A stretch of DNA of 64,000 bases from Dactylosporangium fulvum. GTDB taxonomy: Bacteria; Actinomycetota; Actinomycetes; Mycobacteriales; Micromonosporaceae. This document shows, one piece after another, positions 26,021 to 33,858 of the stretch; the stretch's first letter is position 1; each line of letters begins with the position of its first letter. The stretch spans positions 4,798,501-4,862,500 of the forward strand of contig NZ_CP073720.1 of the NCBI RefSeq assembly GCF_025137375.1, in the 5' to 3' direction. Position numbers and translations under genes: made by a program. Below the pieces are notes generated by a model. That model had not been told where the DNA came from. It did no database searches and saw nothing but the letters and a program-made list of their open reading frames with translations.

Positions 26021-26907
26021 CAGCCGGTGCCGACCTGCTCGTGAGGCACCGACCACTCCGCCTCCGCGAAGAGTTGCCGGAAGGCCGCCAGCTGTTCGAC
26101 GCAGTGGTCCACGCTGCGGTGGCGCAGCACGATGTTCATCATCGTGGCCCCCGCCGCGTGCATCTTCTCGACGTGGCGACGTGTGCCGTCGGCGTCGGCC
26201 ATCGGGTCCAACGGCGGCGGCGTGAGGATCACGTCGAAGCCCTCCGGCGGGTCGACCGTGGCCAGCATGGTGGTGATCTGCTCGGGCGACAGGCCGAACG
26301 GGACCCACGCGTCGCCGAGTTCGACGGCCCGCCGCAGCGAGCGCCGGGTGTATCCGCCGATCCACAGCGGCACCCGGGGTCGGGGCGAGTGCGGGTCGAT
26401 GAGGAAGTCCCGGAACCGGTAGTGCGTGCCCTCGTACTCGGGCACCGGCTGTCCCCAGGCGGCGCGAAGCGCCCGGATCGCGTCGTCGGCGGCGGCGCCA
26501 CGGCCGTCGAAGTCGGCTCCCAGCAGCGCGAACTCCTCTTTCAGGCTGCCCACCCCGAGTCCGAGGACCACCCTGCCACCGCTGAGCCGGTCGAGGGTTC
26601 CGTAGCGCTTCGCGATGTCCAGCGGGTGGTGGTAACCGAGCACGAGGACATGGGTGGCAAGCCGGATGTTTGTCGTGCGTGCCGCGAGAAAGCCCAGGGT
26701 GGCGAGCGGGTCCCAGTAGGTGCCGCCGCCCCGCGCGGCGATCCTGGTCGGCACGCCGACGTGCTCGCTGCAGGTGAGATGGTGGTAGCCGAGCCGGTCC
26801 GCCGCCTCGGCGACGGTGACCAGTTCGGCGGTGCCTGCGCTGGTCTCCCAGGCGTTGAACTGCCCGGGCGGACGGAAGACGACGGGACTGAGGATGCCGA
26901 ATCGCAT
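26020..26907 (-). CDS. LLM-class flavin/F420-dependent oxidoreductase
   Basis: This 295-residue luciferase-like monooxygenase family protein has a TIM barrel. It starts MRFGILSPVVFRPPG and contains HHLTCSEHVGVP, DPLATLGFLAARTTNIRLAT, GRVVLGLGVGSLKEEF and PLWIGGYTRRSLRRAVELGDAW. The last segments fit the F420-dependent subgroup common in actinobacteria, but FMN use cannot be excluded. I start it at ATG 26907, since MRFG is the usual N-terminus. An 18-bp inverted repeat lies directly upstream. It is co-transcribed with the enoyl-CoA hydratase. Confidence 0.9.
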   Translation of the reverse strand: MRFGILSPVVFRPPGQFNAWETSAGTAELVTVAEAADRLGYHHLTCSEHVGVPTRIAARGGGTYWDPLATLGFLAARTTNIRLATHVLVLGYHHPLDIAKRYGTLDRLSGGRVVLGLGVGSLKEEFALLGADFDGRGAAADDAIRALRAAWGQPVPEYEGTHYRFRDFLIDPHSPRPRVPLWIGGYTRRSLRRAVELGDAWVPFGLSPEQITTMLATVDPPEGFDVILTPPPLDPMADADGTRRHVEKMHAAGATMMNIVLRHRSVDHCVEQLAAFRQLFAEAEWSVPHEQVGTG

Positions 26908-26917
26908 GCACCAGCGT

Positions 26918-26935
26918 ACCAAGCGCTTGCTTGGT
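26918..26935. promoter_or_regulatory. Inverted repeat, candidate TetR-type operator
   Basis: ACCAAGC-gctt-GCTTGGT is a perfect 7-bp inverted repeat with a 4-bp spacer. It is centred about 20 bp upstream of the flavin oxidoreductase start. It touches the stop codon of the methyltransferase gene upstream. Palindromes of this type, with the AAGC...GCTT core, are typical for TetR repressors of acyl-CoA genes in actinobacteria. No intact TetR gene is in the window. Confidence 0.5.
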
Positions 26936-27546
26936 TACGCGGCCCCGGTCAGCAGGGCGACCAGGAAGTCTGCGCCGGGTGTGAACGGGCGCAGGTCCCA
27001 GGTGCTCAGCAGCAGTTCGGGGGTGAGGCCGGCGGCCGCCGCGTCGGTGAGGAACTCGTCGTGCGTGTAGCCGCGGCCGGCGCCGAAGCCGATCGCGACG
27101 CGGCCGCGCTCGGCCAGATGGGCGCGGAACCGGCGGAGGATCTCCTGCCGGCTGGACGGGGCGACGAAGGTCATCACGTTGCCGGCGCAGACGATCACGT
27201 CGAAGCGGGCCGGGATGCCGGCGGACGGCAGGTCCAATTCGCTGAGGTCGCCGACGAGCCAGGTGGGGCCGGGCTGGTCGGCGCGGGCGGCGGCGATCAG
27301 CTCGGGGTCGAGGTCGACGCCGACCACGTGGTGCCCGGCCGCGGCGAGGTGGCCGCCGACCCGGCCGGTGCCGCAGCCGGCGTCGAGGATGCGGGCGCCG
27401 CGAGGGACCATCGCGTCGATCAGGCGCGCTTCACCGGCCAGGTCGGCGCCGCGCGCGGCCATGTCCCGGAACCGTTGGATGTACCAGCGGGAGTGGCCGG
27501 GATCCTCGGCGATCTTGCGGAGCCAGAGGTTGTCCTGCGTCGTCAT
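26935..27546 (-). CDS. Class I SAM-dependent methyltransferase
   Basis: The 203-residue protein has the Rossmann methyltransferase core. Motif I is ARILDAGCGTGRVGGHLA, the acidic motif II is VVGVDLDPELIAAARAD, and post-motif segments are DVIVCAGNVMTFV and LAERGRVAIGFGAGRG. The N-terminal 40 residues (SRWYIQRFRDMAARGADL) resemble small-molecule methyltransferases. ATG 27546 follows GGAGAACGAC; an ATG four codons earlier has no such site. It stands alone between the TetR-like palindrome and the narG remnant. The substrate is unknown. Confidence 0.87.
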   Translation of the reverse strand: MTTQDNLWLRKIAEDPGHSRWYIQRFRDMAARGADLAGEARLIDAMVPRGARILDAGCGTGRVGGHLAAAGHHVVGVDLDPELIAAARADQPGPTWLVGDLSELDLPSAGIPARFDVIVCAGNVMTFVAPSSRQEILRRFRAHLAERGRVAIGFGAGRGYTHDEFLTDAAAAGLTPELLLSTWDLRPFTPGADFLVALLTGAA

Positions 27547-27607
27547 GTCGTTCTCCATGTCGTTGCCCGTGGTGATCAGCGCACAAACGGTAGTCGGGAC
27601 GCCGCTG

Positions 27608-28485
27608 TCACGGCGCCCCGACGGAATGGTGCTCTACCGTCCGGACGACACCGGCCGGCGGGCGGCGTCGCGGACCGCGGCGGGCGCGAGCGAACTCGCG
27701 GCCGATGCGGGCGGCGAGCGCGGCCGGCACTCCGGTGATGCGTTCCTGCCAGGCCGGGGTGTTCGGCGCCTCGGCGTCGTCGTAGCCGGTGGGCCACTCA
27801 CCCGGCAGGTCGCCGCGCCGTACCCCGTACTGGGCCATCAGCAGGTCGAAGACGGTGGTGACGGCGTGAGCGCCGATCCACCGGATCGGCACGCCGCGGC
27901 GGATCGTGGCGCCGCCCTCGGTCTCGCCCACGTCGAACCGGGCGAAGTCGACCTCGACGGTCTCGCCGTCGGTGTCCAGGCCGATCGCCGGGACGACGGC
28001 ACCGAGGTCGAGGTTCCAGCGACCGGGCTCGCCGTACCGGAAGCCCAGCGACCCGTTCGGAATCACGGGCTCGCCGGTCCGCTCGTCGATCAGGACGGTC
28101 TTGTGCTCGCCGTCCGCCTCGCCGAGGTCCGCGGCGGTGAGGAAGCGGTCCGCGGCCCACGCGTCGCCGGTGTTACGCAGTGTCACCAGGAACGGCAGAT
28201 CGGTGTACCGGCGCACGTAGTCGAGGAAGTACGGCACCGTGCGGTCGCGGAAGAGCAGGAGCCGGTGCAGTTGACGCCGTGGGTGGAGCGGACCACCCGG
28301 TCGTAGCGCCACCGGTCGCGGTAGAACGACTCCCACTGGTCGCGGTCGACCTGGTGCAGCGTGCGCCCGTGGTCACCGACCGTCTCGCGGGTCAGGAAGC
28401 GCCGGGCGGCCAGCAGCGGGGCCACGCCGGGAACCTGATCCGTCGCCGGGGTCCGGGCGGTGTCCGGCGGGTGGAGTGCTGTCAC
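27608..28485 (-). pseudogene. narG: Nitrate reductase alpha subunit (narG) remnant
   Basis: Two collinear pieces of NarG remain. Piece 1 starts at GTG 28485, after GAAGGAACC, and encodes the N-terminus: LLAARRFLTRETV, FYRDRWRYDRVVRSTHGVN and then CTGSCS. At about 28260 the frame changes. The next piece (VPYFLDYVRRYTDLPFLVTL, PVIPNGSLGFRYGE, TTVFDLLMAQYGV, GEWPTGYDDAEAPNTPAWQE) corresponds to the region after about residue 340 of full-length NarG (about 1,240 residues). It stops shortly after GREFA, near residue 540. So about 270 internal residues and the C-terminal half, with most of the Mo cofactor site, are deleted. No narH, narJ or narI remains. Confidence 0.85.
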
Positions 28486-28582
28486 GGCGGTTCCTTCGTC
28501 GTGAGGGCGACGACCGGCCGGCCGCCGACACCAAGGTTCACCGATCGGAACTCCCGTTCTCAGGTGCCGTGGTCCCCAATCG

Positions 28583-28602
28583 CACGGGACCAAGGTCCTG
28601 AA
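28583..28602 (-). promoter_or_regulatory. DosR/DevR-like box upstream of the narG remnant
   Basis: Read on the minus strand the site is TTCAGGACCTTGGTCCCGTG, a near match to the mycobacterial DosR consensus TTSGGGACTWWAGTCCCSAA. Its core GGACC-tt-GGTCC is palindromic. It is centred about 108 bp upstream of the narG GTG. This fits hypoxia control of nitrate respiration in actinobacteria. Confidence 0.5.
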
Positions 28603-28753
28603 CCGGAAACGGTCACACCGGTCGGCAGCGGCCACCCTCGTCCCGCCCGGTCCCGTGGAGCTCGTGCCCCTGGCCGAGGCCGCCGTGGTGTCACCCGGCC
28701 CGCTGACGGGTCAGGTCGGGCTCCTGCGAATCAGCTGAAGGGGTACTTGAGCA

Positions 28754-30103
28754 CTACACCATCCATGGCATGTTGGAGGCCTGGGTCGGGTAGACGAACA
28801 GCGCATGCTTCAGCGCGTCGGCTCGGACGTCGGCTCGGATGGCAAGCGCGAAGAGGTTCGCGAGCTCGTCGGCCTCCGGGCCCAGCAGGTGAGCTCCGAG
28901 AATCCTGCCGCTGTCCTTCTCGATCAGGACCTTGTACATCGACGCCGGCTCAGCGACCCGCCGCGCTGAGTACCAGCCGGAGGTGTCCGCCTGCTTCACG
29001 CTGAACGACAGGCCCTTGGCGCGAGCCTCCTGCTCGGTCATCCCCACCGCACCCAGCGCGGGGATCGAATAGACCACACTCGCCATGCCCTGGTAGTCCG
29101 CCGTGTGCTGGTTGCCGTCCAGGAGGTTGTCGGCGACGAGGCCGCCCTCGTACTCGGCGAGGGGCGTCTCGGGCAGACCTCCGCTGCCGGCCGCGTCACC
29201 CGCCGCGTACACCGCCGGGTTCGAGACGCTCCGCAGGTGGCTGTCGACCCGGATCCCGTGGCGATCGAACTCGACACCGGCGGTGGACAGGTCGAGATCG
29301 TCCAGCTCGGGTGCGCGACCGGCCGCGTGGACAACCATGTCCGTCTCGAACACCTCAGGCCTCGAATCCGTCGAGGTCGTGACCCTGAAGTTGCCCGGTG
29401 CTCCCTCGACGCCCGTGACCGTCGTGCCGGTCCGGACGTCGATGCCCACGTCGTGGGTGCGCTCCATCAGCCGCGCCACGAGGTCCTGGTCGAAGTGTTT
29501 GAGCGGCCGGGCGCCCCGGTGCAGGATCGTGACTGTCGCCCCGGCCCTGGCCGCGATGTGGCCGAACTCGAAGGCGATGTAGCCGCCTCCGACAAATACG
29601 ATCCGTCGCGGCAACTCCTGCAGGTCGAGAAACTGGTCGCTGCGGGTGAGGTGGTTCTCGCCCTGGATGCCCAGCCTGGCCGGCCAGGCGCCGGATGCCA
29701 CGACGACGTGGTCGCCGACGAGCACGTCCTCGCCGACCTCGAGCGAACGCTCGTCAAGAAAGCGTGCACGCCCGTGGAAGGTTTCCACCCCTTCCTTGGC
29801 GAAGCTGTCCTCCCGCTGCCGGGGAAACGGGTCCGTGAACGTGGCCTTGAACCGGATCAGCTCAGGCCAGTCGATGCGCAGATCCCCGGCAACGCCCCGG
29901 CCCTCCATGCGGCGTTTCCGGTCGATGATCTCGGCCGCTCCCACCAACACCTTCTTGGGGTCACAGCCGCGCAACCCACAGGTGCCGCCAAAGGGCCGGG
30001 AATCGACGATCGCCACGTTCCGGCCAGCCGCTTGGCATCGCGTGGCCACCGTTGAGCCGGCTTCCCCTGTTCCGATCACGACGACGTCAAAGGACTTCTT
30101 CAT
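28754..30103 (-). CDS. FAD-dependent pyridine nucleotide-disulfide oxidoreductase
   Basis: The 449-residue flavoprotein has FAD motif VVVIGTGEAGSTVATRC, the redox pair in GGTCGLRGCDPKKV (CxxxxC), NAD(P) motif RIVFVGGGYIAFEFGHIAARAG and FAD motif NPAVYAAGDAAG. It resembles the lipoamide dehydrogenase/mercuric reductase/glutathione reductase group. The usual C-terminal His-Glu pair of the dimer interface (HxxPTxxE) is replaced by FVYPTQASNM. So the proton-relay base is missing and the disulfide substrate may be unusual. It faces a DUF488 gene divergently. Its coding GC is slightly lower than that of its neighbours. Confidence 0.88.
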   Translation of the reverse strand: MKKSFDVVVIGTGEAGSTVATRCQAAGRNVAIVDSRPFGGTCGLRGCDPKKVLVGAAEIIDRKRRMEGRGVAGDLRIDWPELIRFKATFTDPFPRQREDSFAKEGVETFHGRARFLDERSLEVGEDVLVGDHVVVASGAWPARLGIQGENHLTRSDQFLDLQELPRRIVFVGGGYIAFEFGHIAARAGATVTILHRGARPLKHFDQDLVARLMERTHDVGIDVRTGTTVTGVEGAPGNFRVTTSTDSRPEVFETDMVVHAAGRAPELDDLDLSTAGVEFDRHGIRVDSHLRSVSNPAVYAAGDAAGSGGLPETPLAEYEGGLVADNLLDGNQHTADYQGMASVVYSIPALGAVGMTEQEARAKGLSFSVKQADTSGWYSARRVAEPASMYKVLIEKDSGRILGAHLLGPEADELANLFALAIRADVRADALKHALFVYPTQASNMPWMV

Positions 30104-30277
30104 GATCCATCCCTCTGGCTAGCCGTTCGATCAGGCGCCGTTTTGTTGACGGCACCAATCGTCTGACGCTGCCATGCTGCACACGCGTGGCAACCCGTGA
30201 CTTTGCTCTGTGCTACCCGGGTCCATGAGTACGACACATCCGTCGGCGATCCCGTCGCGCAGGCCGATGATGGGGAG

Positions 30278-30652
30278 ATGACCAAGGACATCACGTACCG
30301 CAGGATCTACGAGGAATCCTCGCCCGAGGACGGCAGGCGGGTGCTTGTCGACCGCATCTGGCCGCGGGGGATGCGCAAGGCGGACGCGCATCTCGACGAG
30401 TGGCTGCGTGACGTCGCCCCGTCCACCGAACTGCGCCGCTGGTACAGCCACGAACCCGGCCGGTTCGCCGAGTTTCGCCGCCGCTACCTCACCGAACTGC
30501 GCGAGCCTGCGCGGCGGCAGGCCGTAGACCATCTGCGAGACATCGCCGACCGCGACAAGCTGACGCTGCTGACGGCCACCCACGACGTTGAACACAGCCA
30601 GGCCGCCGTCCTCGCCGAGTGGCTGACCAGCGCCGGGAGATCCCGGGCCTGA
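30278..30652 (+). CDS. DUF488 family protein (YeaO-like)
   Basis: This small cytosolic protein of 124 residues and unknown function belongs to DUF488. Conserved elements are RRIYEESSPEDGRRVLVDRI, WPRGMRKADAHLDEWLRDVA, the SHEPGRFAEFRRRYLTEL segment and the C-terminal LTLLTATHDVEHSQAAVL. ATG 30278 follows a GGGGAG that sits very close to it; no better start is in frame. It is divergent from the FAD oxidoreductase. It is found in many bacteria, often with redox or metal-stress genes, but no reaction is established. Confidence 0.88.
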   Translation: MTKDITYRRIYEESSPEDGRRVLVDRIWPRGMRKADAHLDEWLRDVAPSTELRRWYSHEPGRFAEFRRRYLTELREPARRQAVDHLRDIADRDKLTLLTATHDVEHSQAAVLAEWLTSAGRSRA

Positions 30653-30714
30653 TCCGCCGCGAGCCGCGGCACCTTGCCGATGTGCACCGGTGCGGCCCGG
30701 ACGGGGGCGTGCCG

Positions 30715-30873
30715 CTACGCGTGTGGCGGTTCGTGCACGTCGGTGCGCGAGTCGATGCTGAGCACGGCGGCCGGTGCGTCCGGCGTGGCGGGGCTGTCTC
30801 CACCGCAGGCGCACCCTCCGCAGCCGCAGCCGTGAGAGGACGGTGCCCCGTGGTCGCCGATGAGCTCGTGCAT
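30715..30873 (-). CDS. Small Cys-rich ORF, possible gene remnant
   Basis: The frame from ATG 30873 to TAG 30717-30715 encodes 52 residues with the cluster HGCGCGGCACGG followed by an acidic/hydrophobic tail (AAVLSIDSRTDVHEPPHA). The open frame continues upstream without a start (LLVDAEGVDLGGLLDG). This could be the 3' end of a larger gene. Four Cys in GCGCGGCACGG suggest metal binding. There is no clear ribosome site. I do not recognise the family. Confidence 0.3.
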   Translation of the reverse strand: MHELIGDHGAPSSHGCGCGGCACGGDSPATPDAPAAVLSIDSRTDVHEPPHA

Positions 30874-30932
30874 GCCGTCCAGCAGGCCGCCGAGGTCGAC
30901 GCCTTCGGCGTCGACCAGCAGCGGCAGGGGCC

Positions 30933-31076
30933 GTGCTGGGGCTGCTCCCGGCGGTGGTGTTCGCGTTGCTGCTGTCCCGGGCCTGGCTGCTGCCGAGGCG
31001 TCGGCTCACCCCGAAGCAGGTGGGCGTCGTGGAGATCGCAGCCAGCGTCCTGGTACTGATCGCGGCGGTGGTCTGA
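30933..31076 (+). CDS. Small membrane ORF, two hydrophobic helices
   Basis: The frame GTG 30933 to TGA 31076 encodes 47 residues. It has two hydrophobic stretches (LGLLPAVVFALLLSRAWLL and VVEIAASVLVLIAAVV) separated by a basic loop PRRRLTPKQV. Third codon positions are strongly G/C. AGGGG lies only two bases before the start, so the real start is unsure. The frame may be the 3' remnant of a longer gene. Not recognised. Confidence 0.35.
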   Translation: MLGLLPAVVFALLLSRAWLLPRRRLTPKQVGVVEIAASVLVLIAAVV

Positions 31077-31180
31077 CAAAAGCCGCGTTGCGAATCGGTT
31101 GCCAGGCTGCACATTGAACAGCGGCTCTTGTCCTGATTGAGCAGCGCATAGTCGTTGTGTGATCAACGTGACGGGAGTGG

Positions 31181-31206
31181 GTTTTACGGTGGTAACGCCC
31201 GGGTAA
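31181..31206 (+). promoter_or_regulatory. SigB/SigF-like stress promoter before the gas-vesicle genes
   Basis: GTTT is followed by 16 bases and then GGGTAA, matching the actinobacterial general-stress sigma consensus (GTTT, 14-16 bases, GGGTAW). Transcription would start near 31213, about 50 bp before ATG 31264. This suggests stress or stationary-phase control of the SRPBCC-gvp unit. Confidence 0.5.
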
Positions 31207-31263
31207 GCGGTTCACATCGGCATGATCGCGCTGCCTGGGGGCGGGCGGAATGGAATACGGGCG

Positions 31264-32262
31264 ATGACCCCCGCGAAGGGCCACGGGCATCACGGTGGCA
31301 TCGGGGAGAGTGTCGCCCGGCTGGTGGCCACGGAGACGCGCAATCTCGCAGGTGCTGTGGCGGAGCGCGCCGCAGCGGCCCTGCGGGATCGAGTCAGCGA
31401 GCTCACCGAACGCCTCACCGACATCGCCGAGCACACCGAATCTCCGGCGGTCGCCGCGGCGGCGAAAGGCGCGCAGGAGTGGCTGGGCGGCGCCTCGCTG
31501 TTCAAGGCCGCGCTCAGCGGTGGGCTCGCTGCCGTCAAAACGCAGCTGAAGCAGCTGTTCGGCCTGATGAAGTCCCGCAAGCTCAGGCTGACGAACATCG
31601 TCGAGTACGTCGATGTCGGCGTGCCGGTCCGGGTCGCGTACGACCAGTGGACCGAGTTCGAGGACATCCCCCGCTTCACGAAGAAGGTCGAGAAGGTCGA
31701 TCGCGGGACGGACGAAACCAAGCTCGCCTGGCGGGCGCAGATCTTCCTGTCCCACCGGAACTGGGAGGCCGACATCATCAAGATGGTCCCGGACGAGCGG
31801 ATCGTGTGGCGCTCGAAGGGGGCGAAGGGCCACGTGGACGGCGCCATCTCGTTCCACGCCCTCACACCGACGCTGACCCGCGTCGTGCTTGCCCTGCAGT
31901 ACTACCCGAAGGGCCTGTTCGAGCGAACGGGGAATCTCTGGCGGGCACAGGGCCGCCGGGCCAGGCTGGAGCTGAAGCACTTCGCGCGGCACGCGACGAC
32001 CCAGACGATCCTGCATCCCGACAGCGTCGAGGGCTGGCGCGGCGAGATCCGCGACAGCAAGGTCGCGCTCGACCACAACGCGGCCGTGCGGCAGGAACGG
32101 CGGCAACGGGAAGCCCGCCAGGAGCCCGGCCACCGAGCCGAACGTCGGGACGGCGGCGGCCGCGACGACTCGGACAACCAGCATCGGGGACGACAGAAGG
32201 TTGGGAGCGGCCGAGAACGCCGTTCCGGCGAACACCGGCCGGCACGCCGGCCTGAGGAGTAA
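31264..32262 (+). CDS. SRPBCC (cyclase/dehydrase-like) protein of gas-vesicle locus
   Basis: This 332-residue protein has an Ala-rich helical N-terminus (about 1-95). An SRPBCC/START-like domain follows at about 105-250 (LRLTNIVEYVDVGVPVRVAY, WTEFEDIPRFTKKVEKVDRG, SHRNWEADIIKMVPDERIVW). It ends in a long Arg/Gln/Glu-rich tail with low complexity. SRPBCC proteins are frequent members of actinobacterial gvp clusters, perhaps binding lipid or assisting assembly. I chose ATG 31264, downstream of the predicted transcription start; ATG 31222 is possible. It is separated by 11 bases from the GvpA/J gene. Confidence 0.8.
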   Translation: MTPAKGHGHHGGIGESVARLVATETRNLAGAVAERAAAALRDRVSELTERLTDIAEHTESPAVAAAAKGAQEWLGGASLFKAALSGGLAAVKTQLKQLFGLMKSRKLRLTNIVEYVDVGVPVRVAYDQWTEFEDIPRFTKKVEKVDRGTDETKLAWRAQIFLSHRNWEADIIKMVPDERIVWRSKGAKGHVDGAISFHALTPTLTRVVLALQYYPKGLFERTGNLWRAQGRRARLELKHFARHATTQTILHPDSVEGWRGEIRDSKVALDHNAAVRQERRQREARQEPGHRAERRDGGGRDDSDNQHRGRQKVGSGRERRSGEHRPARRPEE

Positions 32263-32273
32263 ATGGGTAGGCC

Positions 32274-32681
32274 ATGTCGATCACATCCGCAGCACCTACC
32301 GGTGGCGGCCAGTCCTCGTCGCTGGCCGACGTCATCGACACCATTCTTGACAAGGGCATCGTCATCGACGCCCACGTGAGCGTCGCCTTGGTCGGTATCG
32401 AGGTGCTCACCATCAACGCAAGAGTTGTCGTCGCCAGCGTCGACACGTATCTGCGGTTCGCCGAGGCGGCCAACCGGCTGGATCTCAAGGCCCAGGAGGG
32501 CCGCGGGCTGGGGGACCTCGTGGAGGGTGCCAAGGGCGCCGTCGCGGGGCCGATGAAGCGCCGGGCGATCGAACACACAGGGGAGAAGCTGCTGGAGAAA
32601 GCCGGCGAGGTCATCGGCGAGATCGTCCACCCGCCGGAGCACGAACGGCAGCGTGAACGGCGGGAACGGCGGGATTACTGA
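32274..32681 (+). CDS. gvpA: Gas vesicle structural protein GvpA/GvpJ
   Basis: The N-terminal 65 residues carry the GvpA core: SSSLADVIDTILDKGIVIDA, then VSVALVGIEVLTINARVVVA and SVDTYLRFAEAA. This amphipathic core builds the gas vesicle wall. The usual Trp in IDAW is His here (IDAHVSV). The protein has a charged C-terminal tail of about 60 residues (to 135 in total) that ends in an Arg/Glu repeat. GvpA and GvpJ differ little, so the exact paralogue is uncertain. It is the only GvpA-type gene in the locus and lies between SRPBCC and gvpG. Confidence 0.88.
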   Translation: MSITSAAPTGGGQSSSLADVIDTILDKGIVIDAHVSVALVGIEVLTINARVVVASVDTYLRFAEAANRLDLKAQEGRGLGDLVEGAKGAVAGPMKRRAIEHTGEKLLEKAGEVIGEIVHPPEHERQRERRERRDY

Positions 32682-32726
32682 CGTGACCACCACCGGCGTG
32701 CCGGCGGCTGCTCATGACGAGGAGCG

Positions 32727-32957
32727 ATGAACGTGGGCCTGCTGACGACGATTCTCACGCTGCCCTATGCGCCGGTGCGGGCGGTCACCGCCATCGCCGA
32801 GATCCTGCTGCGGCAGGCCGAGGAGGAACTGTACAGCCCGGCCGGCGTTCGCCGGCAGTTGGAGGGTCTCGACGAGGCGGTCGCCCGGGGCGAGCTGTCC
32901 GAGTCTGAACGCCAGGCCGCGGAGGACGAGATCCTCGCCCGTCTCACCAACCGCTGA
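32727..32957 (+). CDS. gvpG: Gas vesicle protein GvpG
   Basis: This 76-residue accessory protein contributes to early gas-vesicle assembly. The N-terminus TILTLPYAPVRAVTAIAEIL and the following EAEEELYSPAGVRRQLEGLD-like segment (here AEEELYSPAGVRRQLEGLDE) match GvpG proteins. The C-terminus is a short charged helix with DEILARL. ATG 32727 follows GAGGAGCG. It starts 45 bases after gvpA. Family assignment is firm in spite of the small size. gvpF, gvpL, gvpK, gvpN, gvpO and gvpS are not found nearby. Confidence 0.9.
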   Translation: MNVGLLTTILTLPYAPVRAVTAIAEILLRQAEEELYSPAGVRRQLEGLDEAVARGELSESERQAAEDEILARLTNR

Positions 32958-33105
32958 ACGCGGAACGGACGAAACCGGCCCGCCGAAGAACGCTTCCACC
33001 CGTGCGGTCGGCATTGGGCGTCCGGCCACCCACGTCGATGCGCTCAGCACGGGGCGGGCCGATCCGGGAAGGGTTAAGGCGCAGGGATGCGGAAAGGTTG
33101 CCCCC

Positions 33106-33837
33106 ATGCGCCCGCGCGGCCGGCAGCGCCGGACCGGCACCACCACGGCGCCCGATGATTCCCGGTGGGGCGGGAGCCGCGCGGCGATGCGACCGGCGAG
33201 CTGGTGGCCGGATCTCCTTGCCGCGGCCGCCTTCGCGGCGCTCACCGTCGCCCTGATCCGGGTGCCCGCGCTGCTGCGGCTCGACGTCGCGGTGCGCGAC
33301 TGGGCCGACACGCACCGGTCGCCGCCGGTCGCGTGGACGACGCTGGTGATGGACCACCTCGGGCAGGGCGGTCCCGTCATGACCTTCACCCTGATCGTGG
33401 GATTCGTGCTGGCGTGGCGGAACCGCAGTGTCCGGCCCATCGGTCCGGCCGGGCTCGCGCTGATCCTGACCACCGCGTCGATCGTGCCGCTGAAGCAGTA
33501 CACCCAGCGGGGCAGCCCGCATCACGGCCCGGTGGAGCTGTTCAGCGGTCCCGGTTATGTCGAGTATCCCTCCGGGCACGTCAACAACGCGGTCGTCTAC
33601 TACGGCACACTGGCGTTGCTGCTGGCACCGTACCTGACCAGGGCCGCCCGCACCGCGTTGCGGTGGATGCCGCCGGTGCTCGTCGCGATCGGCACGACGT
33701 ACGTCAGCTATCACTGGCTCACCGACGCGATCGCCGGTTTCCTGCTCGGTTTTGTGCTCATCCGGTTGAGCCTGCGGATCCCGTGGGGACGGATCCCGCT
33801 GCCCGCCGCGCTGGACCGGCAACCCGTCGCGCACTGA
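33106..33837 (+). CDS. PAP2-family membrane phosphatase
   Basis: The 243-residue membrane protein has about five or six hydrophobic helices and the PAP2 signature in three parts. These are KQYTQRGSPHHGP (variant of KxxxxxxRP), YPSGHVNNAVVYYG (PSGH) and SYHWLTDAIAGFLLG (R/Yx5HxxxD). Such enzymes dephosphorylate phosphatidic acid, undecaprenyl diphosphate or similar lipids on the outer face of the membrane. The first motif lacks the usual RP pair, so activity may differ. ATG 33106 follows GGAAAGG. An upstream extension to 32767 has no ribosome site. Confidence 0.85.
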   Translation: MRPRGRQRRTGTTTAPDDSRWGGSRAAMRPASWWPDLLAAAAFAALTVALIRVPALLRLDVAVRDWADTHRSPPVAWTTLVMDHLGQGGPVMTFTLIVGFVLAWRNRSVRPIGPAGLALILTTASIVPLKQYTQRGSPHHGPVELFSGPGYVEYPSGHVNNAVVYYGTLALLLAPYLTRAARTALRWMPPVLVAIGTTYVSYHWLTDAIAGFLLGFVLIRLSLRIPWGRIPLPAALDRQPVAH

Positions 33838-33858
33838 AATCGCGGTCTGCCCGGCGGC

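Noticed and set aside
25241..26911. A long frame suggesting a fusion of enoyl-CoA hydratase with an Arg-rich N-terminus
   Set aside because: The N-terminal part is the shifted frame of the flavin oxidoreductase gene; the hydratase starts at ATG 26020.
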